A stretch of DNA of 64,000 nt from Helopsaltes ochotensis (GCA_013400155.1 VXBM01000286.1:799455-863454); one strand, 5' to 3'; numbered from the stretch's first letter, positions 12,748 to 26,212 are shown. The notes: generated from the letters alone by a model not told the origin. Made by a program: numbers and translations.

Positions 12748-13889
12748 AATTTCTCCCCATTCTGGCACAAGGCAATGTGTTGGTGAGTCCAACACAAACA
12801 TGGAATATACAAATATTATTTAACATAAGTCATGTGGGTCTCAAATTCCCAACAAAGATGCATCAGACATACTGGTTAGCACTTTATATCCTTGCAATGA
12901 AAAATAGCAAGAGCTCTAAAGCTGAGATTATCCTAAATGATGATTATTCAAGCTCTGTAGATCTCTATCTGCAGAGGAACTTGTAGAGTCTTGTTGCTTC
13001 TGAAAGTATGTACATTGTATTTTAGTAGTATAAATATGGAATTAGGAGTCTCAGAGCAGGTATCTGAGCCTAAGAAGTTGTTTTTTTCTTCCAAAATTTG
13101 CCAGTTACAGTTTTGGAATAGTGCTATGACTTCTTTTGTTCAAATTCTGTTCAACTACATTTAAAGAATCTGCACTTCTAGTCAAGGGAATAATTTGGTT
13201 TTAGCAAGCAATTGGCTTGAGTTGTTACTGATGGAGTTTTATATATGAAAATATAAAGCATCTAGTTTATTATAAATGTAAAGTCCAAATGATTTATAGC
13301 CAATGTCTAAAACATAATTTAAGACCTTTTGATTCCCTACCAATTCTGGGATGGTTTGGGAAGTAGTCAAGTCTCTGATTAAAATTTGAGCAATCCATGT
13401 TTTAGCCTGTACCTCTCCGTCTGTATCCCAGTGAGAATGGAAAGACCACTAAAGGTAAGAAACTGTCAGAAGTGGTCTTGTCCTCAGCCCCCCTGAAGGA
13501 AGCAAATGGAAAAAGAGAAGACATCCCTGGTTACTTTTTGCAAGCTTTTTAAGCTGTAAAGTAAGAGCATGGTCTTGACCCAGCTGCTTCTACTGGGGTA
13601 GCTCCTGGAATTCCCTGCAACACCTCCTCTGTCCATTTATCTGGGCTTCTTAAAGGGAGTTCATCCCAGGTGCTGTCATCCTGTGTGGGAGATCAGCTCT
13701 CCCAGACAAGAGAGTTGAGATTTATGTCTCGGTGTGTGGAACATTTGGTTCACTGAACAAGACAAAGGAAATGGGTGCGGTGCTGAAGAGTGGGTACTAC
13801 AGAACCAAATATCTGGGCTGTGGATTGTAGCTGTGTGTATGTTCCATATGGATGTCTTTTAGTATGTACTTGTGTACATGCAGCTGTAG

Positions 13890-13906
13890 CTATATATATA
13901 TATATT
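13890..13906. repeat. Short TA dinucleotide repeat
   Basis: About eight TA units flanked by GTAGC and TTCTG. A small microsatellite. Confidence 0.85.
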
Positions 13907-15375
13907 TCTGATGTATGACAGGCACTTAGCCTGTTCTTTGTTATCTTTGTTAATTGACTTTTCTGTGCAGTAGGTTTGTCTAACAAGGGGGTTTTTTGCA
14001 ATTAGTACTGGATATTTTGAGAGCACCTTAGCCTGGGATTTGGTCCATCATAATATTTTGGACAGACCTGAGAAAATAAGGAACATCGCATGAAAACGGG
14101 TGCCACAAATGTTACTGATATATTTGGGCTGATAGGGAACTGCCAATTTTCTTGTTTCCTCTTGTCAAGGTCCCTGTACCAGGGGGAGTTTTAAATGGCA
14201 GAATCTCAGGACTCACTTTGTGCATGTGAAACCATATATTGAGGGGAAATTTGATGTAACTGCAGATCAGTGGGAACATGTGACAGAAGAGCTTGAATCT
14301 AGCTTTAGGCAAAACAAAGTAATGTTTCAAGAAAGACAATGGAAAGAGAAACGATACAAGAAGAAACTGGCATGTTTCTTGTGAAACCAATAAAAATTAT
14401 TCATTCTTAGATAGCATTCTATTAAGTAAATGTATCCTTGCCTTTATACTAGCTGTGACCAGTCTAGATAGAGGCATTTTAACATACTATGAATGTAATC
14501 ACCCAATTTTGAAAAGGCAATATTTATCCTATTTTTAGATTTTTGTTTGCATAACATCTCTGAGGAGATGATCATGTAATACTGGTTGTACTGTGGGCCT
14601 GAGCTGTGGAATCATTCCCAGTCCTTTTCTTACATCTTTTTTCTGATGCCTAGTTTCCTATTTGGGAGAAAAATATCTGCCCATATTATAAATATATAGC
14701 CCTGAAAAAGTTTGTGACTCTATTTAGTCTCCATTTTTATCCTGCAAAGGATAAGTGGAAATCCTTTCGGTGTGTGTTATGTATGTGAATGCTTTGGACT
14801 CTTGCTTACCACTTCAGAATAGTTCCTTGCTCATTTTCTCTAGCCAACTACTTGTAGATCTTTGCAGATTTTAGAGCTAAAAAAAGCCTGCAAAACTGTA
14901 AACATGTTCAGTCATGTGGGAATCTATCAATCTAGTACATCTTGGAAATGCAAACCATATTTTGAAGGAAAATGATAAATGAGAAGACAGTATGAAGCTA
15001 AACCTAAGATTGCACTTGAGGTTTGCTTAGTCCTTACTTGGCAAGCGCTTGGATCTTTTCTTCTGCTGTTCCGTATCCATGGTGCCAGCTGTGTGACTCC
15101 TTCTTTTCCATGTTATATATTCCTCTTGAAGGCTGGCATTCCTTGTTGAGAAAATCAGGAGAACCAAAAGGGACGAGGGGAGTTCTTGACTTGTAGATGG
15201 AAGATAGAATTTTTATGTGTGTCTGCCCAGTTTGAGAAATGCCTGCTTGGAAATAGAAGGATGGATAAAAAGTGCTAAAGAAAACTTTCACACGTCATGG
15301 GGAACATTTTAGGCTATTTCCCCTGGAATACACAAGTTACACCATCTATCATATCTATCATGTAGTGTCTCCTCA

Positions 15376-15393
15376 TTCTTTCTTTCTTTCTTC
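15376..15393. repeat. Short TTCT tetranucleotide repeat
   Basis: About four TTCT units. It is the same unit class, in opposite sense, as the large GGAA/TTCC purine arrays, but much shorter. Confidence 0.8.
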
Positions 15394-16289
15394 CTGAATC
15401 TCTCTACTCGACTTTAGTTTCTTTGCTCATTTTATTATTAGGCACTTTTACAGGAAACAGGATTTATGGTCTCCTTTTGCTAATAAATGTTAAGGAATAT
15501 GACTTAAACTGGAGAATACACAACAGGAGATGATGAGCTCTTAATAAACAAATATCCTGTTTTCATGCAAATATTCTTAGTAACGCAAACAAAACAAAGC
15601 CGAGGAGGAAAGGCAGCCAAAGTGTTATACAAGCTGTGTTGTAATTAAATAGGAAGGATTTCAGAATTTTCCAGAGGGCAAGAAGAGTTTCAAGTTATCC
15701 TTCAGACTTTTCCAACTCATTCCTTCAGATGGTTTCAACCCATAATGTTGGATGGAGGGTTGGAAAAGGAGAACTGGAATATTAACCAAGTAACCTGAGA
15801 AGTTCAGAAAATTCTCAGTGCCTTGTCTTGTTCCATATCTTCTCCTCAGCAAGCAGCTCTGACCTTAGAACTTGGCAGACTATATTGCTTGAGGATTTGG
15901 GAGTTTTTAAGAAGTTTCTAAGGTCATATTGTTGTCCTCATTCTGGTGAACACCATCTTCCTCCACAGCCATAAGCAGGATCGTATTGACTTAGGTAATT
16001 TGCCTTAACATTGTGTTTAACACTGATCCATATTAACCTGCTGGAATGAAACTTAAAAGCCTTTCTGATGGTGTAATGGTGGCATGAAGTCTGGGGAGTG
16101 ATTAATGAGGAAGGAAAATCTAGATCATCTGGTCATCTGGACGCAGCAAACAGTGTGTCTGAATATGGCCAAATACCTCTTACATCCACTAGCCAAGGGG
16201 ACAGCTCTAATTACAGGAGAAGGGTCTCCAACTTGGAAGGAGTAAATAAAGAATCGGGAATCAAAATGGATAATACCTGATTGCTACCT

Positions 16290-16420
16290 TCTGGACTACT
16301 GCTGTGGCCAAAAAAGCTGATAGGATCCATGCACAAATAAGCAAAGAAATCCAAGGTCTTGATGCAGTGTTGGGTTTTAGTGTGCCCCAACACCACGAGT
16401 TCAAGTTGGAAGGTCAAAAG
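16290..16420 (+). repeat. Possible ancient CR1/L3-like LINE relic
   Basis: GTGGCCAAAAAAGCTGATAG followed by GATCCATGC, then GTGTTGGGTTTTAGTGTGCC and CACGAGTTCAAGTTGG, keeps the order of conserved blocks near the end of the reverse-transcriptase ORF in old CR1-type LINEs (a GCCAAAAAGGCTAAT block, then a TGTCCAGTTCTGGGCACC-like block, then a TTCAAGAAGGA-like block). The copy is heavily diverged and no frame is open. Recognition is from memory; a chance resemblance remains possible. Confidence 0.35.
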
Positions 16421-16867
16421 CTGATCAGAAAAGAAATGTCAGGATCAAGGGGAGGGTGTTAGGAAACGTGTGTTTTATATCTATATTTATACTGTTTTTC
16501 CTTACTATGAGAAGCTTAATGTGTATTTCTGTCCCTGTTGATGCATACTTCTAAGGTGAGCAAAACTTGAAAATTTGGGTTACCAGTATAGCAAAGAAAG
16601 CTGTCAGAAGATCCAATGACTTCATGTTGATACCTGGATAAATTTAGATTAGAAAGGGAATGGACAGCTTTAGTCACCATTGAGAAATTTTCTAGAGGCT
16701 GTTGTGGAGCCTGCCACACTGCTAATTTTTTACATCAGAATTGTGCACTTTTACAAAAGAGAACTGGAATATTCACATTCATCCAACGTATATGTTTTGT
16801 TCTTTTGATTAGCTGCACCAAAGACAAAAATTAGTGTTAGTTTTTGCACACTTTGGATCCAGAAAGC

Positions 16868-16890
16868 TTTGACCCAGACTTTGGGTCAAA
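16868..16890. repeat. Inverted repeat, 9-bp arms
   Basis: TTTGACCCA and TGGGTCAAA flank the five bases GACTT. The arms also contain TGACCC and GGGTCA, half-sites of the kind bound by nuclear receptors. With a 5-base spacer in this everted arrangement any binding is only a guess. Confidence 0.55.
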
Positions 16891-19057
16891 TTAATTTCTG
16901 AACTTTTGTGGCTGGTCCATATCTTGCTTATGGCTCGAACAAAAACTTAAAAAGCTCATGAACATGCTTGAATTTCAGAAACAGTCATTTATATAGCCAA
17001 AATTTGCAGCTGGCTCCAACTTTCTATTGTGTTGGAACAATATCTGGCTTCAGCTATCTTTAAATATGGGTAAAGTCTGGATTTGAACTTCACAGCTTCA
17101 AAGCTTCTGTTTTATCTCTTACCCTCACAGGATTGCAGGCATATACCGTGAGTACTGCTTTGTAAATGCCACATAATTGCTGACTTTGGCAAGGGATGGG
17201 GTCTTCTATTTGCTGAAATGATGCAATTTACACATTTTGAACATTTAACAGTTTGTTTCCAAAACATCCATACCATCTTTGGAAAGAGCATAGGACAGAT
17301 ATAGCTCACTCATGTTTTTATATCACTACAACATCATTTTTCTTTTACTAGCTTTCATTTATACTCGGAGAAAGAACTATCTCTAAAAATAATAATTTCT
17401 TGGAAGTTTATGTTTGCAACTAAACTGAATTTCTTTCATTCAATGGTGTGATAAGAACAACACCTAGAAGGGCTTACTGGTGTGGGCAAGGTAGTTGTAA
17501 GTGGAGCAGGAATGTTCAGAGGCTTGAAGTTGAGATACAAATTCAACCAGTGGGGAGCATGGAAAATGGATGAACAGCCATCCTGACAGACACACATACA
17601 GATTCTCCTCCCTCACTGGGGCACTCCTTTCTCTAAAATTTGTCATATTTCTAATATTAAGGAAAAAAAACAAACATTGCTTGACTATCCTTCATCTCAA
17701 TAAAACAGCTGATAATAATAGAGGCTGGGCCAACAAGTCCAGGCCCCTAAAACTGAGGGCCAAATTTCTATGGAGATGTTTAGTTGAGCTAGCTTAAATA
17801 ACATTTACTATGTAGGCCCCTTGGCTGCAGGTGCCATGGCCTCAAGGAGCTTTAGACATGGTGGAAGACAGAATATCTTCTCTCCTCTTCTTCACTCTCT
17901 CTTCTCTGGTGTCCTCTTGCCATTTAAGTGACAGTGTTTATACTTGGTGATTAACCTACTGATAGGTATTTTAGCCTGAGTTCTTGAAGTATCTGATTGA
18001 TACTTGAAAAAAAGTTTTTTACACCACAAGGTACTAATGGCTATTAAAAAAACTTCTTGGAAACATTATTTTGGAAGTTTTGAATTTATCAAAGTATAGT
18101 GACCTCTAAAGTTTCAGGACATAGTGACTTGGGAAAAGGTTCCTTTTTGCAATCTAGGCCATAATAATTTCATACATTTCCTTTAAATTTGGATTAAAAG
18201 TCCTCAGCTAACATCTTCCTTGGTTTCACTTTTTAAAGCTATAAAATCTATTTAATTCCTCTTATCCCATTTTATTTCTTTTCTTGCAGAAATAAAAATG
18301 CATGATCTATTTCATTATATAGTCCTGATGATTTTATTTGCTTATGTTATTGATATATATTTATTTGCATTTTATAATCCCACTTAAAGGATGAATATTG
18401 TTTCCTCTGTGGCATGAGAAAACTGAATTTTGATTGCCAGATACTATAGTTACATCCAGTAGAAAAATGTTATCATACAGCACATTCAACTTTGCTCCCT
18501 TCCCTATTGGATTGGAAAATATTTTAATGAATTCAGTTTTTAAAATACTGCCAGGACAACTATGGGCATTGCATGCTTTCAAAAATTCAAATAAAACACA
18601 TAATTTCAAGTTAACCTAAATTTTAGTCATATAAACATTTGATTAGGAATGAGTAAAACCTTAAACAGGAATGAAAAAATGAACACAAAGCATCTGTTAC
18701 ACAGTTCATGTAACTTGATCTGTGGTAGATTTAAGTTCTATGCTTAGGTTTATATAAAATTGCATGTCTGATTTAAAGGGACATTATGCACTTTAAAATT
18801 TCTGTATTAATAGCGCTTGTAAGGTGCCAGGGATTGTTAATTTTTTTCCTTCAGTGTGTTCCCTCAGCTCTCCTCCATATTTGCATTCGACTTGCTCTTG
18901 GGGCAGAAGATCTCAGCCCATGGCTTGTATGTCCTGCTTTGCACTTTTGTAAGTCATTCCCCAAACGCTGGCCTTTGCAGTAAAAACATCCGCTGAAATG
19001 CTACTTTGTCTTTATTTTGTCCACTTTTCTTTCTAAAAGATTTAAAATAAGTTTTGT

Positions 19058-19082
19058 TGTTTGTTTGTTTGTTTGTTTTTTA
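19058..19082. repeat. GTTT tetranucleotide repeat
   Basis: About five TTTG units running into a T tract. Simple repeat. Confidence 0.85.
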
Positions 19083-21749
19083 ATTTTTAGATCAAAGGCT
19101 TAAACGGACTGAAATTTCTTGAAGCTGAACTTCATGAACTGTTGGATTTTTTTCCACAAATACTTATACCAGAAAAGATGCATTTGGTATTTGTTTTCTA
19201 TCCTTTCAAAAACGTATTTTTCTTCTGGTAACTTGGAAATGCACTCCAGAATACTTTGTCCAAATATCTGATGATAAATTTGGCCCTCAGAATATGCATT
19301 CCAGTGTAATTTTTGTGGGACAGTTTTTGTCATTTGGTATAATGGCTTCTGGACCTACACTTGGAACCCAAGACTGATCTCCGTGTCAGCAGTGGAAAAT
19401 GTACACAGCTCTCTTGAAAACAGATGAAGATCTGAACTGGCTCTCTGGTGAAAAGCTGCCTGTTTTGGAGATCATTATTTTTTCAGGGTTGTGAGGTATT
19501 CTGTGAATGTTTAATTTCTGTTCAGGGAATCTGTAATAATCTTGATGTTTAGGTTGATCTGCTTTCTCTAAGAGTTGTTGTACTGACTCCCTGGAGCTCA
19601 TTCAAATTCCTTTAAGCACTACATTTTCAAGCTTTTTCTTCTTAAGATGATGATCCTGCCTGGTCACAAGGGTGGTGTGAGGGCTGATGTTCAGGAATAC
19701 AGAACAGTTTGAGTATGTTTTGATTCAATGTGTCTAATACCCTCTTCTCTTCATCTTGGTTGTTGACTACTTCAGAAAACTCCTATATTGTTTGAAATCT
19801 CATTATATGATGTTGCTGTTTGCTGAGTGGTTTGTTACTCTCAAGGTCACTCCAGCGTGCTCTTACCCCATGTCTTGATTGAAGCTAAATATATTTGGAG
19901 AAGGAGAAGGAAACATGCCTGCAGACATAAATTTCTTAAATTTTTGGAGTCTTTTATTCAATTTTTCAACATTCATTTTTGTATCCTCGAAGACACCAAA
20001 GTTTTTCTACAATTCACTCTTTATTATCCTGTTATCTCCTCCAGTATCCCTGATTCCATTTCACCTCCAGAATGAACAGTTGTTAACCTTTGAGTAATTG
20101 TCCTTCCTTCCTCGTTGATATTCTCAGTGAGTTTTCTGGCACTAAATTAAAATTTCTTATTCTCCCCTTTGCAGTCTCCATCTGCTTGTTTGTTTCTCTT
20201 TTCAAAGCAACCTCTTCCTTTGCTCCCTCACTGTGTGGACCTGGGCAATACATTAAACATCTTCTCTTACTAGAGTGTTTCCAGAAGGATACTTGTCTTC
20301 CCTTCCCTTAGAAATATCTCTTTTTCAAAGCTCATCTCTAATACCTGTATGAAGCCATTGAATATTGGGCACAGATGATAGCAGCCAACATTTTCTTACT
20401 TATTGAGTGTTATTCATAAAAATAAAAATCTTGATGTCATATTTGTGCATTGTATCTGCATTTATATAACTGTTTTTCGGTATTGATTGATGTTCTGATC
20501 TTTTATGTCTGCTAAAGAGGATGTGGAAGAGAAAGAGGGAAAGGCAATAAGGAGTCTTTTTTTTTTGTCTAAGAATGATTAAATCTATATAGCTCTGCAG
20601 ATGATTCAAGAAACAGAGGGGTAAAGCCTATAAACTGACAAATGTGATGAAGAAGGGAGAAAAAGAGGCAAAGTTTGCTTGGTGTCTCTTCTAATAGAAG
20701 AAAGAAGGCTTACAATGCAACTGGCCAGCAGCAAGCACAAAACCATCCACAGGGAGCACCTTCACACAAAGGAGTATTCTGGCCTGGGACACTGTGAATG
20801 GTTAAAACTGACTTGGCTTTGAAAGGTAATCAAGTAAAGTCATTGAAGAGAAAGAAAGACTGCTCTGATTGGATTCTGGTCAGAAAGATCCTTGTTCTCA
20901 CCACTGGAGATTGTAAGTGCATTGGAGAAAATCCCACTTCATGCTCCCCAGATATCTGCTGATGGCTACGGGGGACACAAGATGCTGGGTTGGAAGGGAG
21001 AATTAGTTTCACCCAATTTATGTATTGCCCAGAGAAATTTACTTCTCTCGCTACCTCAGCTAGCGAATTGTAAAATATTCAAGTAGCCTAAGCCAAATTT
21101 TGCCAGAAGACTCTAACTTAACATACGTAATTCCCATTGCCTGCAAGGTCTTATACCACCTTGTGGTTTATGCTACTTATATTGGTTGTTCCTGAAGGGA
21201 TGTATCAACATTTTTTTGCCTTCCCTTCTCTGCTCCCACATGTTTCCACTGGGCAATTTCTCCTGCCTGTTGTATCTGTTTCCATCCCTGGAATCTGGCC
21301 AAGCAAGACCAGTTGCACCCCTGATTTCTCTCAAAAAATATCTACATTCCTCGGTCTCTGGCTGGTCTCCATCCTCACAGTTCCAAACTGTGCATTCAGT
21401 CACATCTTTCCTCCTTCAGGCTTAGGCCAAAGTGTCATGGAGGATAAAAAGTGTCATTACAAGTTCTCTTCTTTAATTGCAGGAAATGTTTTGCTCAGCT
21501 GCATGTTCCAGTGAGCTGAGGAGTCTTCAGGGAAATGAGCAGTTCAATTCCAGCTTCTAGTTCGTGTTGGACTTGCTTAAATAGACTTTTTTGGGTTTTT
21601 TTAAGGATTCTGGGTGGGCTGAGTAGAAGCAAATTTTTACAGGTGTAGTTGAAAGGCTATCCTTGACATGGAACAACTTTCATGTCTAATGCAAAGTTTT
21701 GTTTCACAACCAATTTAATAAGCAAAGCTAATTTATATATATTATATAT

Positions 21750-21769
21750 NNNNNNNNNNNNNNNNNNNN
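21750..21769. other. Assembly gap of 20 N inside a TA repeat
   Basis: Twenty N bases with TATATAT sequence on both sides. The gap probably hides a longer TA microsatellite that could not be assembled, so its true length is unknown. Open frames drawn through the N bases are meaningless. Confidence 0.97.
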
Positions 21770-22824
21770 TATATATATATTTAGGCAGGAGCAAAAATCC
21801 CATGTTTTCCCCTCTGTGTTCCTTAGAAACAGGTAAGTGTTTTTGGCTGAATCTTCCAAAAATTTTGAGAAGCAGGCCCTCTGCTTTGGGAATGATCCGT
21901 GCCTAAAAGTCACATTTGGCAGAGCCAAGCGAGAAACATTGTCATAGGGAGTGCTGAGCTCCTTTAACATTCAGCAGAGCTTCAAGTCTCAATAGTAATG
22001 TATTTCCCAAATCAATGTAATTTCTGGAGCATTTCTGAAATTCTGGGTGTAGCTTTGAAATTAGCTAGAGCTCTAGTAAACTGATTCTCTAGAAAACATT
22101 TTTTTTTTTTGGTAGAGTCTACCTTGAAGATGTTAATGACAGGAAGGTGACAGACACTTGTAATTTTGGACAGTTTGTCAGCAGAGTGCTTGAAACCCCA
22201 GGTCCCAACACTGGTTGCATGCAAAGATTGAGCCAGGAGGGTTAATCATTAAACCAAAATAAAGTTGCTAGATTTTTTTTTCTTATATTCTGCTATGAAT
22301 CATGTCTTTATGTCAATTAAAACCATCTGTTCATCTCCATTTTCAAATGATTTATAGACTTGCATCCTCTTCTCAAACATTCCAAGGAATCCTAACCTGG
22401 TGTGTAGATGTTCTTCATTTCTCCATAACTGGAAAAAAAACTGAATTAACTAACTAAGGCACAGTCATCCCAAGGATTTTATGTGGTAGAAGATAATGAG
22501 AGCCAGTTGTGAAATCACGTGATACTGTGGTTTAGAATTATAGATGGAACAGTGGCAAGGCCTTTAGCTGAAGTTGCTTCCATGTGATACAAGAGTGGTG
22601 GGAACTTATCAGGCATTCTACAGAATTCTTTTTTTTCCTGAAGAACTGATACAAAGCCATTTTATTGAAACTTAGCATCTGCGAAACAAGAAATTTCTTA
22701 GAAAAAAAAGCTTGCAATCCATCAACTCTTACAGTTTGTTTCTGTGCCATGTAGAAGGGAACAGATATCCTTGACACAGGGTTGGCAATGGCTTTGAGAA
22801 CGCCTCTGTTTTGAGCAGGAGAAT
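21770..22824. other. Non-coding sequence, no gene seen
   Basis: After the TA-rich gap edge this is plain AT-rich sequence with short T and A runs (for example near 22100 and 22270). No element was recognised until the LTR-like repeat that follows. Confidence 0.5.
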
Positions 22825-23275
22825 GTATTAGGTTTTCAGGGCAGGGTTTTGGGGTGGTTTCTGTAGGGCAGTGCTGGAGGCTTTCCCTGAATCTGATGGA
22901 GACAATGCCAGCTGGCTCCAAGAGACGCCCGCCGCAGGCCCAGGCTGAGCCCACCGGCGGCCTCTGGGGTAACAGATTGAAAAAGGGGGAATAAACCTCA
23001 CAACAGCAGCTTCAGTCAGGGAGAGGAGCAGGGATAGGTGAGAGGAACAGCTCTGCAGACACCAAGGGCGGTGCAGAAGGAGAGGCAGGAGGGTTCCAGG
23101 TGCCAGAGCTGAGATCGCTGCTGTGGTGCAGGCCATGGTGATACAGCTGAGCCCTGGCAGCCCATGGGAGTCTCACAGTGGAGCAAAAATCCACCTGCAG
23201 CCCGTGAAGGACTCCACCCAGGACCAGGTGGATGCCTGAAAGGGGCTGTGACTCCATGAGAAGCCCTCCACATGT
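22825..23275 (+). mobile_element. LTR-like avian interspersed repeat (partial)
   Basis: This GC-richer block matches a repeat I recall as frequent in bird genomes and mRNA ends. Landmarks in order are GGCAGGGTTTTGGGGTGG, CCAGCTGGCTCCAAGAGACG, an A/T-rich step near 22970-22993 where a TATA-like box would sit, GCAGACACCAAGG, and then GGAG/GCAG-rich phrases such as CACCTGCAGCCCGTGAAGG and AGGTGGATGCCTGAA. The layout suggests a retroviral LTR read on the plus strand with promoter then R/U5, but I could not find clean TG and CA ends or a target duplication. Overlapping frames (102, 122 and 85 codons, minus) are by-products of its composition. It could also be another bird repeat class. Confidence 0.5.
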
Positions 23276-26151
23276 TCTGTTTGGTGGGATTTCTTTGTGA
23301 TTTTCCATTTTATACATCCCCTGTAATCTTCGGAGACAGTAATACGTGGCTGACTCATGAATCAGCAGCTGGTATTTCACTTACTGTCACTGATGTAGTC
23401 ACAACTTGTGTCAAGTTTGACAAATTTCTTCAGTAAGTGATACATAGATAGTAATCAGAGCAGCAATAAAACAGGAGCTATTTCCTTCCTTTCATCCTAT
23501 GCCTTTCACTGTGTCGAAGAGGAAAATTCTGTATCCTTCAACTTCTGATCTTTTAGTGTCTTTCTGAGGTTCTGTTGGAATCTGATAATGTAAGAATCTC
23601 TCATTTCAATTTCAAAGAGGGGAAGAGAATGTGACACTAAGCAGTGTCTCTCTTTTATTGGTGCAAGATTTTTTCGTGTTTCGGTAGTTTTTTGGTCACC
23701 AGAACAGGACAATCATATAAATCATAGTGTCAAAAAATAACCTAAAAATTTAGGCTCTGGAGTTTGGCAATTATAGTAATTAATTAAGATTTTCCAACTG
23801 AACTGTGTACCTAAACTTATCCATTGATTTAAGTAGAAGCTTACGTGCGTCTGGAAAACTTCCTAATTATCATTACAACTTTTAAATTCTTTTTTTAATA
23901 TATGTTCATGAATTTTTACTTTTTTAATATTTCACTTATCTTCATTAAGCATCCCCTTGTGTGTCTTTAGTCAATATACGCATTCTGCAACAAGAATTTA
24001 TTCCTAGGAATTTTTCCAGATTCACAATCACACTTAAGTCAGCGCTTTTTATCCTTAATTTCTTGAGTCATGTGGTAGGGAACCTTATGTTTGACATCAT
24101 GGAGCTTAGTGAAACTTGGCCATTGGAACACTGGTTCCATTGAAAAACATCTGGAGGGAAACCAATAGCCCGGTATATCCTGTTAGGCTACACTCAGCAT
24201 TATCCAGCCTCCTGGTCTTTCTCTTTGAGTTCTGCCTCGAAAAAACTTGGCTGTGCTCACAGAAATGTACAAACATGACAACAAAATGGATGCACTCCAT
24301 GTTCCTAAAAATGTCATATCTTGGCTGTGCTGAAAGTGTGTGTATGTGTACTTGCTTGGCTGTAGCAGTGACAGGTTTTTATGTTGCTTTTTATCATATT
24401 GATGCTGAAGTTAAAGACTGAAAAGCCCTACAAAAACATCTGGTTCTTTTGCCATTACCTCTGCACACTTTTTTCTATATAGTGTATTTCTAATGTTTTA
24501 CTTGAATAGTTCAAATGGTCAAGTTCTTGGTCAATTCTTTTGAATCTCTCCAATAATGTATGAAACAGCTTGCCTAAAATTAACAAATATTATCAAATTA
24601 GAATTTCCTTTTCCGTTCACCATGTTCCAAATTAATGATCTGGTAATGTTTACATTCTTTATTTTAAAACAAATCAAGGAGTTAATTGTGGTTGTAAAGT
24701 TGAGTTTTTAAATTACTTTTTAAGAACAAGAAGAAAATGGGAAATTTCTGTGTTTAGATCTGTAGCTAGTTAAAAACATTGTTTTGTCACTGGTTCTGAG
24801 AAACATTTATCTGCCTTTATACAACTCTTGAGTCATAGAATATGAAAACAGAGCAGGTCACTGTACTAAACAGTAATCCATCACTTTTGTATCCCTTTGT
24901 GGCACGTTATATCAGAAGATCTTTGGAGATAAATTTCTTGCTGATTCACAAAAGCTGACGATTACTCAAAGTTCTGTTTCGGGATGGAGAAAACCCCACA
25001 GTTTCCATAGTTATCTTTTTTCATGTTAAGTTAATATTTATGTTAACTTGGCTCTTATTTATTTGATTACCTGTAAATACCCAACCAGGATTAAAGAGGT
25101 TTCCTTATTCTGTGCACAATATTTAGCCCATCTGCTCTGTCTGACAAGTGTGGATTTCAGCTCTTCCATTCTCTGTTAACAGCTCCAAGCACATTCCTAT
25201 CTTCCTTAAGAAAGAAAAAAGAGAGACTTTAACAAAAGTTTTAAACACATTGATATCGACTTTAGACATTTCCCTTAACTCTACACGATCTACAGAAAAG
25301 TTAGCTAAATGCTCCTGATCTATCCGTGTGGGATTCAGTCCAGATCCATCAGGTGTCTCTGACAGAAAAAAGGCTAAAACCAGACATCTTGACTTTGAAG
25401 CCAAAAGCAGCTGATGTCTTTTCACATGAGCAAGACAAACATTTCTATTCATCTGTGGCACTACAATCATGCATATGCATGTGCACGTATTTGGGATTAC
25501 AGGCACTAGTTCTCATGTTGTGAGTGTTGGTGGGGAGCTGGCAGCAGCCTGCTTTCACTTTCCTGTGCTTTGTGGTCCTGCTTCATCTGCTGCTCCTAAG
25601 GCCTCTCTCCTTTCCACTGGGTACAAGGGACCTGGGAATAAATAGAGGAAAAGCACCAACGTATGTTTAGTTTTATTAACCAAGCAGCAAAATCAAAAAC
25701 TTTGTGAAGCTCTCAAGAGCGGCTGGAAACCTCAGGACAAAACTAAGTGACATTGAAATACCAAAACTGAAAAATTACAGTAATTAATAGAAGTTTGAAG
25801 GGAGAATTCTTTCTCTTCCCACTGAAGCAGTGATAGTTTTGTAGGTGCACTGTGGGCCAGAATTTGTCCTCTGTAATTTGTCAATTTATCAGTCATATGT
25901 GTTCACAGTCCAAATATTCAGGCTATTTACTGCTGACTGAAGAATTCAATCAGCATTAAATTTTGCATACAGTAAAATGTTAGTATTAAATCCAACTTAA
26001 TGTTTTTCAGCTTTATCCAGGATATTCTGTAATCAGTTGTTAATAAACCTGAGACATGGTTAGAGCATTACATCCATTCTGTTACAAAGCAAAGTTAACT
26101 TGAAGTGTAAGGGGATCCTACTTCTATCTGTGGTCTGTCTTGAAAGAGACA
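23276..26151. other. Non-coding sequence, no gene seen
   Basis: AT-rich, no open frame above 127 codons, no recognised domain, no tandem array and no CR1 signature. Confidence 0.55.
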
Positions 26152-26212
26152 GGAAAGACAGACACTAAACAGAAGAAAAGAAAGGAAAGACAGTGCACTA
26201 AACAGAAGAAAA
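26152..26212. repeat. Tandem duplication, about 32-bp unit, two copies
   Basis: GGAAAGACAG followed by (TG)CACTAAACAGAAGAAAA occurs at 26152-26179 and again at 26184-26212, nearly identical. Low divergence points to a fairly recent local duplication or a short minisatellite that may vary in copy number. Confidence 0.8.

Larger units (their letters stand above)
8598..16289. other. Non-coding sequence, no gene seen
   Basis: Holds a GC-richer patch at about 10560-10830 with overlapping short open frames on both strands, a T17 tract at 12731, a short TA array at 13890-13906 and TTCT units at 15376-15393. The longest frame (152 codons, minus, 9521-9979) has no recognisable domain. No tRNA or clear transposon was seen apart from the weak repeat at 12365. 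Confidence 0.5.
16421..21749. other. Non-coding sequence, no gene seen
   Basis: AT-rich sequence with stops in every frame; the longest frame is 125 codons (21137-21514) with no recognised domain. A 9-bp inverted repeat lies at 16868-16890 and GTTT units at 19058-19082. It ends in the TA-rich edge of the assembly gap. Confidence 0.55.

Noticed and set aside
22538..23380. 138-, 102-, 122- and 85-codon minus frames
   Set aside because: They lie in or next to the GC-richer LTR-like repeat and disagree in frame; not a gene.
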